Source: Ovis canadensis (Eukaryota; Chordata; Mammalia; Artiodactyla; Bovidae). Taken from it: DNA of 64,000 bases. The notes under the pieces are model-generated. The model was given only the letters and a program-made list of their open reading frames with translations. It was not told where the DNA came from and made no database searches. How positions within the stretch are numbered: the stretch's first letter is position 1; each line of letters begins with the position of its first letter. A program made the translations under genes and the position numbers. Below, in pieces: positions 54,704-64,000 of this stretch. The stretch spans positions 14,915,501 through 14,979,500 of the forward strand of contig NC_091263.1 of NCBI RefSeq assembly GCF_042477335.2, in the 5' to 3' direction.

Positions 54704-55938
54704 GGCTTCAGCAATACGTGAACTGTGAACTTCCAGATGTTCAAGCTGGTTTAAGAAAAGGCAGAGGAACCAGAGATCAAATTGCCAACATCCACTGGAT
54801 CATGGAAAAAGCAAGAGAGTTCCAGAAAAACATCTATTTATTTCTGCTTTATTGACTATGCCAAAGCCTTTGACTGTGTGGATCACAATAAACTGTGGAA
54901 AATTCTGAGAGATGGGAATACCAGACCACCTGACCTGCCTCTTGAGAAATCTGTATGCAGGTCAGGAAGCACCAGTTAGAACTAGACATGGAACAACAGA
55001 TTGGTTCCAAATAGGAAAAGGAGTACGTCAAGGCTGTATATTGTCAACCTGCTTATTTAACTTCTATGCAGAGTACATCATGAGAAACCCTGGACTGGAA
55101 GAAACACAAGCTGGAATCAAGATTGCCGGGAGAAATATCAATAACCTCAGATATGCAGATGACACCACCCTTATGGCAGAAAGTGAAGAGGAACTAAAAA
55201 GCGTCTTGATGAAAGTGAAAGAGGAGAGTGAAAAAGTTGGCTTAAAGCTCAACATTCAGAAAATGAAGATCATGGCATCTGGTCCCATCACTTTGTGGGA
55301 AATAGATGGGGAAACAGTGGAAACAGTGTCAGACTTTATTTTTGGGGTTCCAAAATCACTGCAGATAGTGACTGCAGCCATGAAATTAAAAGATGCTTAC
55401 TCCTTGGAAGGAAAGTTATGGCCAACCTAGATAGCATATTCAAAAGCAGAGACATTACTTTGCTGACTAAGATCTATCTAGTCAAGGCTATAGTTTTTCC
55501 AGTGGTCATGTATGGATGTGAGAGTTGGATTGTGAAGAAGGCTGAGCGTCGAAGAATTGATGCTTTTGAACTGTGGTGTTGGAGAAGATTCTTGAGAGTC
55601 CCTTGGACTGCAAGGAGATCCAACCAGTCCGTTCTGAAGGAGATCAGCCCTGGGATTTCTTTGGAAGGAATGATGCTAAAGCTGAAACTCCAGTACTTTG
55701 GCCACCTCATGCAAAGAGTTGACTCATTGGAAAAGACTTTGATGCTGGGAGGGATTGGGGACAGGAGGAGAAGGGGACGACAGATGATGAGATGGCTGGA
55801 TGGCATCACTGACTCGATGGACATAAATCTGAGTGAACTCCGGGAGTTGGTGATAGACAGGGAGGCCTGACGTGCTGCGATTCATGGGGTCGCAGAGACT
55901 CGGACACGACTGAGCGACTGAACTGAACTGAACTGAAC
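54704..55938 (+). repeat. BovB LINE, 5'-truncated copy
   Basis: Sense copy from the RT fingers (aatacgtgaactgtgaactt) to the (ctgaa)n tail. Frame breaks: a small insertion at about 54835 (catctatttatttctgc) and a 2-nt loss near 54909. YADDTTLM lies in the frame 54912-55430, and the remainder moves to 55295-55870. Not functional. Confidence 0.9.
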
Positions 55939-56700
55939 ATGAAGGAGATGAACCTTATCACTTAGCCTGTCCTGAGCTCTTGGTTGTCTCTCAAACCTTT
56001 GATAGTCCAAGATATCTTCTTTGTAGCTCCCAGTAGTTGAGGGTGTGCCAAGACTTGTCAGAGGTGAGGGTCGCCTCTGGGTGTGTCCTAAATTGGAAGC
56101 CTGACCGTCAGGCAGAAGATTTTAAAATAGGTAAACAAGCCTCTTGCAAGGAAGGACAGCAAGAAGGAATTTCTGTCTGTGTCCTCTGTAAACCTTGGGA
56201 AGATAGTGGGTTAAAATCTGTGTGTTTGTTTGTTTGTTTGTTTGTTTGTTTGTTTAACAGACCTGTGGGGCGCAGCAAATGCAAGCCTCACTGGCCACCA
56301 GAGACAGGTGATCAAAGAGTGTGTCCTTTGGATGGCAGCTGCCAAAACTAGGGAGTTAAATGTATTCACAAACTCCTTTGGGAGACTGGTGAGCACTTTC
56401 ACTGTGAGTATTTTCTTATTCAGCTGAGATGTGGGCATTGCTCAACTACCTTCAAGATCTTTTAGAGGTAACTGCTTCTTGTGTAGCTGTAGATTTAGTG
56501 TACCCAGAGGAGGAATTGAGTTTAGGAGCCTCTCGTGTTGCTGTCTTGGACCTGAAGTAGAACTAATTGACTTTGGTCAAGAAGATGTCAAGGATATTAC
56601 AGTTAAGGGTCTACAAGTAGTAAGATGTTGTAGTCAAGTATATCTGGAAGCCTATTCCTCAGTCCTAACTGTTGAGAAGGAAGTCCTGGTAGATGCTTAA
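55939..56700 (+). other. LTR-flank-like DNA and unidentified coding-like segment
   Basis: 55.94-56.22 kb reads like continued ERV LTR/leader (gtccaagatatcttctttgt). A (GTTT)n tract follows at 56219-56256, then 56431-56700 is an 89-codon frame with a protein-like C-terminal half (EVELIDFGQEDVKDITVKGL). I do not recognise it. Confidence 0.35.
56219..56256 (+). repeat. (TTTG)n microsatellite
   Basis: Nine units of tgtt/gttt in a row. A pure tetranucleotide repeat likely to be polymorphic. Confidence 0.9.
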
Positions 56701-56719
56701 GTTTATCCAGTTTTCTGGG

Positions 56720-57690
56720 GAAATTTTTACAAAAATAAATTCAAGATAGATTAAAGACTTGAACATAAGACCTGAAATCATAAAACTTCTAGAAGAAAGC
56801 ACAGAGGGAAAGCTCCTTGATATTGGTCTTAGCAATAATTTTTGGAATATCAAAAACAAAGGAAAAAAATTAAAAATTAAACAAGTGAGGCTACCTCAAA
56901 CTAAGAAACTTCTACACAGTCAAGAAAACAATCAACAAAAGAAAAGTTAGTCTATGAAATGAGAGAAAATATTTGAAAATCATGTGTCTCATAAAGGATT
57001 AAAATCCAAAATATGTAAAGAATTCATACACTTAATAGCAAAACCCAAACAATCTGATTAAAAATAGAGGAAGTGAATTAACATTTTTCTAGAGAAGACA
57101 TGCAAATGCCCAATAGGTACATGAAAAGATGCTTAACAGCACTAATCATCACAGAAATGCTTGTCAAAATTACCATTATCACCTCGCACACGTTAGAATG
57201 GTTGTCACCAGAAAGAGAAGGGATAACAAGTGTCGGTGAGGATGTATAGATTCTCCACACCTTAGGATCCAGCAATCATACTTCTGGGTATATAGCCAAA
57301 GGAAATGTGTTCAATGGATGAATGAATAAAGAAGGTATATGATGTGTGTATGTGTGTAAAATTCAGCCATGAGAAAGAAAAAAAAAATCTTGCCACTTGC
57401 AACAATGTGGATGGACATTGAGAGTATTATGCTAAACAAAATAAGTCAGAGAAAGACCAGTGCTGCATGGTATCACTTATATGGGGAACTTCAACAACAA
57501 CATCAAACTTATAGAAACAGAGTAGAAAAGTGGTTGCCAGAGTGTGGGGAATTAGGGAGAGGTTGGTAAAATAGTACAAACTTTGAGCTATAAACTGAGT
57601 AAGATCTGAGGATCTAATGTAAAAACCTGATGATTACAGTTGATAACACCATATTGTACAATTAAAGTCTGCTTAAAAAGTAGAACTTAA
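56720..57690 (+). repeat. Old L1 ORF2 3' portion, sense
   Basis: gacttgaacataagacctga, catggatgg-like motifs and ggttgccagagtgtgggg are L1 ORF2/3' UTR. 5' truncated and decayed. Confidence 0.75.
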
Positions 57691-57959
57691 ATGTTTCCAT
57701 TGAACAAGCAAACTTTGGTCCCAAGAAGCACTCCACTTTCTAACTTCCATATTACCCTTTCTTTCCCTTCTTGTCCTCTCCTGGCTATTCCCTGCTCAGA
57801 TGAAAGAACACTCTACTGAACACCTGTTGTAAATAGCTTTTAAGAAACAATTTTATAACAAGTCTTGTTAAACACTTCAGTAAATACATTCTGGAATATT
57901 GTCACTCCCATTTACTTAGATAACACAGTGTTGAAAACATGTTTCAACTAGCCAATAAA

Positions 57960-59046
57960 ATTTTTTTTTATAGTCAGAGGAGTCTAAGATGATGGCATAG
58001 GAATACTCTGAGTTCACCTCCTGCTGCAGACACACTAATCTACACCTACATACAGAGTAGTTTCTCTTGAAGACTACCTGAGGGCAGAATGAACAACTAC
58101 TACACATAAAAGGACCACACAGAACCAGATTTGAAAGATGGAGATAGGAATCCCACGCTCAATGCAATGATCTGTAGTAAAGAGGCATATTGCTGAGGCA
58201 CCAGACTGCACACACCTGCTTTTGGATATTTGAAAAAAACAGTGGTTTAAAAGGTACCTACACTATCTGAAAGGAAATCCATTTAGTAACACTAGAGGTT
58301 CTGCCAAATGGGCAGGAACCTGATGGAACTCTGTTGTCATTGGTGAATGCCATTTTGAGGCCCCTGAGAGTCTCATTGTCCCAGACCTACTCCAGCTCTA
58401 TCCACACCCTTGGGGGTTATGCTGCCTTAGGGCTTCCCACAGCTCTTGCCCACTTCAGCCCACACCAACCTGCCAATTCAGCCTCGAGTAGTTCTCCCTG
58501 TGGACTGAGCTTGTCCTTTATCCCTTCAGCTCCATCTCCCTCAGCCTGCACCCACTCCAGCCCTAGCCAACCTGTCAAAGCCACCAGGTGAAAGCAGTCG
58601 ACACAGGATGATCTCACACAAGACCCAGAAAAGTAGCTGTTTTGCCTAACTCAAATAAAAACCAAATGTCAAAGAGAGATGAACATGTTTCAGATGAAAG
58701 AAAAACAAAAATGCAGGAAAAAACCCTAATGAAACAGAGATAAGTAATTTGCCTGACAAAGTGTCCAGAGAAATAGTTAATGAACTTGGGAGAAGAATGG
58801 AGGAACTCAGAACTTCAACAAAATCTTAGAAAATATAAGAATGAACTAACCAAATTAAAGAATAGCTGAAATTTAAAAATCCTAGAGGCATTCAACAGTC
58901 AATTAGATGATACAGAAGAATGCATAAGAAATCTGAAAGAATAGGAAATTGCCTGATCAGAACAGCAAAAAGAAATAATTTTCTAAAATGAGAAGAGTTT
59001 AAGGTACCTCTAGAACAACATCAAAGGTACTAACATTTGGATCATA
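57960..59046 (+). repeat. L1 5' region fragment, sense
   Basis: gatggcataggaatactctg then gagttcacctcctgctgcag matches the start of old mammalian L1 5' ends. Polar ORF1-like sequence follows (58.6-59.0 kb). Confidence 0.6.
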
Positions 59047-59049
59047 GTT

Positions 59050-59638
59050 GGACTCCAAAATCACTGCAGATGGTGATTGCAGCCATGAAATTAAAGGACG
59101 CTTACTCCTTGGAAGGAAAGTTATGACCAACCTAGATAGCATATTCAAAAGCAGAGACATTACTTTGCCAACAAAGGTCCATCTAGTCAAGGCTATGGTT
59201 TTTCCAGTGGTCATGTATGGACGTGAGAGTTGGACTGTGAAGAAAGCTGAGTGCTGAAGAATTGATGCTTTTGAACTGTGGTATTGGAGAAGACTCTTGA
59301 GAGTCCCTTGGACTGCAAGGAGATCCAACCAGTCCATTCTGAAGATCAGTCCTGGGTGTTCATTGGAAGGACTGATGCTGAAGCTGAAACTCCAATACTT
59401 TGGCCACCTCATGTGAAGAGTTGACTCATTGGAAAAGACTCTGATGCTGGGAGCGATTGGGGGCAGGAGGAGAAGGAGACGACAGAGGATGAGATGGCTG
59501 GATGGCATCACCGACTCAATGGACATGAGTTTGAGTAAATTCTGGGAGTTGGTGACAGACAGGGAGGCCTGGCGTGCTGCGATTCATGGTGTCTCACAGT
59601 GTTGGACACGATTGAGGAACTGAACTGAACTGAACTGA
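59050..59638 (+). repeat. BovB LINE 3' fragment
   Basis: From gactccaaaatcactgcaga to ctgaactgaactgaactgag, collinear with the BovB 3' ends at 24.3 and 55.3 kb. Inserted within L1 sequence. Confidence 0.9.
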
Positions 59639-59649
59639 GTCTCAGATGA

Positions 59650-60000
59650 AGAGAAAGAGAAAAAATTTTTTGCCACTTTATTTAATTGAAGGATAATTGT
59701 TTTACAGAATTTTGTGGTTTTCTGTCATACGTCAAGAATCTGCCATAGGTACACCCATGTCCCCTCCCTCCTGAACCCCCCTCCTATCTCCTTCCCCATC
59801 CCACACTTCAAGATTGTCACAGAGCCCCTGTTTGAATTCCCTGAGTCATCTGGCAAATTCCCATTGCCTATCTACTTTACATATGGCATTGTAAGTTTCC
59901 ATGTTACTCTCTGCATACAACTCCCCTTCTCCCTCCCCCCGCCTTCCTCCCCTCCCCCCAGGTTCATAGGTCTGTTCTCTATGTCTGTTTCTCTAGAGAG
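59650..60000 (-). repeat. L1 3' region fragment, antisense
   Basis: atttaattgaaggataattg, then ctccctcctgaaccccc-like text, as in the antisense L1 3' region at 47.3 kb but more diverged. Confidence 0.55.
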
Positions 60001-62600
60001 AATTTATTTGAAGGGATAATCACTGAAATTCTTCCTAACCTGGGGAATGAAACAGAAATCTAGGTAAAGGAAGCACAGAGGGCTCTAAACAAGATGTGCA
60101 CAAAGAGATCCACACCAAGATATATTATGATTAGAATGTCATATGTCATAAACAGACAATCTTAAAAGCATCAAGAAAAAAAAACAACTAATACAAAGGA
60201 ACCCCCATAAGACTATCAACTGATTTTTCAGCAGAAGGGGAAGAATAAAGGGAGAATTATAAGCCAGGGGGAGTGGTAAGATATATTTAAAAGGCTGAAT
60301 ATTCTATCTAGCAAAATTATCATTCAGATTTGAAAGAGAGACAGTTTCCCAGAGAAGAAAAACTAAAGGAGTTCAGCATTAATAAAATGACCTTACAAGA
60401 AGTATTAGTCTTCTTTATGCAGATGAGAAAAGACCACAACTAGGAATTACAAAGCATATGGGGAAAAAAAAAAAAAGATCTCACTGGTAAAGACAAGTAC
60501 ATGGTAAAGGCAGTAGACCAGCCACTTAAAAAGTCAGCATGGAGGTTAAAAGACAAAAGTAGTAAAATCAACTATAACTACAGGGATACACAAAATAAAA
60601 AAGATGTCAAGTGTGATATCAAAAATAGATTCCACTCTTAAGGGCATGCAAAATCTCACATGCTCCAGGACCCATGACAGAAAGAGTAATTTGAAAAGAG
60701 CTCAGCTCAGGCTCACTTGCTGACATTTAAAAGCCTCCCAGAGAGGCAAGAAGCAACTGGAACTCAACTTGGGTACATAGATAGATGCTAGTGAGAGTCA
60801 TTATTCATTATTGGGAATTCATCCTACCATAAGAACACTGGCAAGTATCATTCTTCTATTCTCCCTCTAGTTTATTCAGAACAGGACCCAGCCCAGCTCA
60901 CGAACCTGTCAGCACTAGTCATGGGAGGCCCCAGCCCAAGCAACTAGCCAGATAGTGACACAGTTTCACCTATTAGCAGACTGGCTGCCCTGGAAAGTGC
61001 TAAGTCCCCTACAGCACTGAGACTCTGCCCCACCCATCACAGGGCCCAGGGCCCATCCCCATTCATAGTTGGGCTGGCACTAGTTCCAGGACCCATGAGA
61101 CCACACAAACAGGTACTCCTGGATCTGGACCTACCAGATCCAGCCAGCCAACACCAGTCATGTAAGCCCTTAGGCCATAATCCCACATAGCAGCAGGCTG
61201 ACACTAGCCCCAGGGCTCCTAGCCCCTCAGAAAGCTACCCTAGGATACAGTGCCATCCACCAGCAGACACTATCTGAGGACTCCACCCACTGAGGCTATG
61301 GTACCATCCACCAGCATGTGGGTACCAGAACTGGGACTCCTCAGACCATGCAACCAGCTGTGACAGGACATGCCTCCCCCACCAGCAGTCAACAAATTTT
61401 GTACTAAGCCGGGCCTAGCAATCAACAGGGCTAGAGACTAGCCACATCAATCATTATGTCCACAGTAGTCAGCCAACACAACAGAAGGGCCCATGAAGCA
61501 CACACAGAGGGCACACCTCGAGTATATAGCTCTAGTAACTAGAGGGTGCTGCTGGACCTCATAGGATGTCTCCTACATAAGGCCACTTCTCCAAGATCAG
61601 GAAACAACCAACCTACCAAATACATAGAAACAAAAACAGAATTAGGCAAAATGAGATGACACAGGAATATGCTTCAAACAAAAGAACAAAGTAAAATCCA
61701 AGAAAAAGAAATGAGTAGAGATAAGCAATCTACTCTATAAATAATAAATGTAATGATCATAAAGATGCTCAAAGAATGTGGGAAAAAAAGGAATAACAGA
61801 ATGAGAAGTTAGAAGTTTCTAACAAAGAGAACCAGAGATGATGAATACAGTAACTGAAATTAAAAATTCACAAGAAGGAATCAACAATAGATTAGATAAT
61901 ACAAAGGAATCAATCAGTGAACTGAAGATGGAGTAGTGTATTTCACTCAGGCTGAACAGAAAATAATTTTTTAAAAATGAGAACAGTTTAACAGATTGGT
62001 GGGACAATATCACATGTACTAACATTCACATTATGGGGTCCCAAAAGGAGAATAAGAGAGAAAGGAGCAGAGACCATATTTGAAGATGTAACAGGTAAAA
62101 ACTTTTCTAAACCTGGAAAAGAAAACACACACTCTAGGTCCAGGAATCATATAGAATCTCAACAAGATCACTTCAAAAAGATCACACCAACAAGCATTGT
62201 AATTTAAATGTCAAAAATTAAGATAAAGAATATTAAAAGAAGTGAGGGCAAAGTAATGAGTTACATACAAAGAAACTCTCATAAGATCATCAGTTGATTT
62301 TTCAGCAGAAACTCTGGACACTAGAAGGGAGTGGCACAATAAGTTTTAAGTCATGAAAGGAAAGCATCTGAAATCAAGAATATTCTATTCAGCAAGTCTC
62401 TTATTCAGACTTGATTGAGAGATTAAAACTTTTACAAAACAGCAAAGCTAAAAGAATTTGTCACCATGAAACCAGCCTTACAAGATATGTTAAAGGGATT
62501 TCCCTCAGCAGAAAAGCTTACAATAAGAAATATGAAAAATAAAAAAGGAATAATCTCATTTGTAAAGTCAAACATCTAGTAAAGTTCAGCCATTTATAAA
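60001..62600 (+). repeat. L1 5'/ORF1-type fragments, sense
   Basis: Includes a GC-richer run at 60.88-61.55 kb with recurring ccaccagcag / gggctggcac motifs, as in old L1 5' regions. An ORF1-like run follows (ttaaaaattcacaagaagga). No intact frame. Confidence 0.55.
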
Positions 62601-62602
62601 AT

Positions 62603-62830
62603 GTGTCTGTGTGTGTGTGTGTGCACGCGTGCACACTCTGCCGTGTCTTACTCTGCGACCCCATGGACTGTAGCCCACCATACTCTTCTGTCCATGGAAA
62701 TTTCGAGGCAAGAATATTAGAGTGGGCTGCCATTTCCTACTCCAAAGAATCCTCCCAACCTAGGAATCAAACATGCATCTCCTTCATTGGCAGGTGGATT
62801 CTTCACCACTGTGCCACATGAGAAGCCCAT
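62603..62830 (-). repeat. Bov-tA-type SINE, antisense, with (GT)n head
   Basis: A short gtgtgtgtgtgtgtgtg run leads into ttactctgcgaccccatgga and ends gccacatgagaagcccat. A typical inverted Bov-tA. Confidence 0.8.
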
Positions 62831-63272
62831 AAAACTAGTAGGAAAGCTAAAAGAAAGAATTGGTCAAGCTGCCTATATCCAAAATAAGTAGTTAAGGAAT
62901 ACACAAAACAAAAATGTAAACTATGTCAGAAGCAATAAGTGTGAGGTGAGAATAGAGTAAAAATTGAGGCTGCTAAATTTAATCATATGTATAATGTATT
63001 ATATACATATATACATCTTTTTCTATATGTATAAATATTATGGTAACCACAAACCAAAAAAAAAAAACCTATAATACAGACAAAAAAGAGAAAGAAATTG
63101 AAACATAACATGAAAGATGATCATAAATCACAAATGAAGAAAGGGGAAACACAGGAAAAACAACTAGAAAAATAATCTCAAAAAATTAACAAAATGTCAG
63201 TAAGTACAATCTTTCTAATAATTGCTTTAAGTGTAAATGAACTAAATTCTCATTAAAAAATGTAGACTGCAT

Positions 63273-63465
63273 TGTTGTTGTTGTGTCGGACTCTTGTGAC
63301 CCCATGGACTGCGGTGCAAGCTTCTCTGCCCATGGGATTTCCCAGGCAAGCATACTGGAGGGCTGCCATTTCCTTCTCCAGGGAATCTTCCTGACCCAAG
63401 GATTGCACCTGCATCTCCTGCATGGGCAGGTGGATTCTTAACTGCTGAGTAACCAGGGAAGCCCA
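63273..63465 (-). repeat. Bov-tA-type SINE, antisense
   Basis: Starts ttgttgttgtgtcggactct, ends aaccagggaagccca. Flanked by tagactgcat (63263-63272) and tagactggat (63466-63475), one mismatch. Confidence 0.85.
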
Positions 63466-63625
63466 TAGACTGGATACAAAAATAAGACCCTTATAAATAG
63501 TCTGCCCCAAGAGACTCATTTCATATCTAAAGACAAATACAGATTGAAAATGAAGGAATGGAAAAAGATACTCCATGCAAACAGAAATGAAAAGAAACCT
63601 GGGTCCAAGCAAGAGGAAGAATCAG
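63466..63625 (+). repeat. L1 ORF2-region fragment, sense
   Basis: ccaagagactcatttcatat, ggaatggaaaaagatactcc and caaacagaaatgaaaag are L1 ORF2 sequence. The SINE at 63273-63465 inserted in it. Confidence 0.6.
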
Positions 63626-64000
63626 GCCACATTTGGTAGGAAACTTTGATCCTGGTCTAGATAGAGTCAACACTTGGGCTGCCCTGTTTATAAGATTGGA
63701 GCCATTTGGCATGTTCATATACATTTTGAATGTAGGTATAACAAACCCACTTAGAAGTAGTTGAAAGGTTGACAACATTAACCTTAACAGACAAAATAAA
63801 TCTTCCCATTTCTTTTTAGAAGAAGGAGTCTAAACCCCAATGTAGACAGCTGTTTTAGGGAGACTTATATCCAGGTAGCCAGTTGTCTAAGTTTGTCCAA
63901 GTAGGCTTTAGCTTCTTCTTATGGTATTAACATATAAGCCTAAGTAGTTGTCACCATTAACAATTTTAGCATTTTTCTAAGTATGAGAAGATGCAAGACT
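63626..64000. other. Unassigned end of window, possibly LTR-derived
   Basis: No gene recognised. The final 30 bases (ttttctaagtatgagaagat) resemble part of the LTR at 54.39 kb, hinting at another LTR copy cut by the window edge. Confidence 0.3.

Noticed and set aside
54912-55870. Possible new reverse-transcriptase genes at 54.9 and 48.9-49.7 kb
   Set aside because: They match the BovB element at 22-25 kb in order and motif, are truncated, and have frame breaks.

Overview
The window is nuclear DNA from a ruminant, most likely cattle or a close relative. Two lines of evidence support this. It is packed with Bov-tA/Bov-A2-type SINEs and BovB (RTE) LINEs, which characterise ruminant genomes. It also carries, in the order seen in mammals, the loci UBE2D4 (+), DBNL (+) and PGAM2 (-). 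Genes are split into short exons with GT-AG introns, so most long open frames here are transposon coding remnants or chance frames.

Layout. 1-14.2 kb: coding exons 2-7 of UBE2D4, an E2 ubiquitin-conjugating enzyme. The first exon, coding about 8 residues, lies upstream of the window. 14.2-27.0 kb: intergenic DNA, largely LTR, SINE, L2 and BovB insertions. These include a nearly full-length BovB at 22.03-24.88 kb with a perfect 11-bp target-site duplication. 27.05-38.94 kb: DBNL (drebrin-like, mAbp1), 13 coding exons starting in a GC-rich promoter. 40.70-43.15 kb: PGAM2 (muscle phosphoglycerate mutase) on the minus strand, three exons, complete, with TATA box and a MEF2-like site. 43.2-45.7 kb: little recognisable. 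45.7-64 kb: almost wholly retrotransposon-derived, with fragments of L1 in both orientations, three BovB copies, a probable solo ERV LTR inside one BovB, another LTR abutting a BovB, and SINEs.

The three genes are functionally unrelated: ubiquitin transfer, actin/endocytosis adaptor, and muscle glycolysis. DBNL and PGAM2 converge tail to tail, with about 1.8 kb between stop codons. Proteins assembled from exons have expected lengths: UBE2D4 147 aa once the outside exon is counted, DBNL about 423-430 aa depending on splice choice, PGAM2 253 aa. No frameshift or premature stop was seen in any of them.

I found no operon, CRISPR array or unknown multi-gene system. The most interesting non-routine signals are: a partial duplicate of UBE2D4 exon 4 plus its intron boundary in the next intron; a donor-like motif overlapping the UBE2D4 stop codon that pairs with a strong downstream acceptor to give a predicted extended C terminus; a GC-AG intron and tandem or alternative acceptors in DBNL; nested transposon insertions; and an unidentified coding-like segment near 56.5 kb. 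Element family names are from pattern recognition, not a library search.
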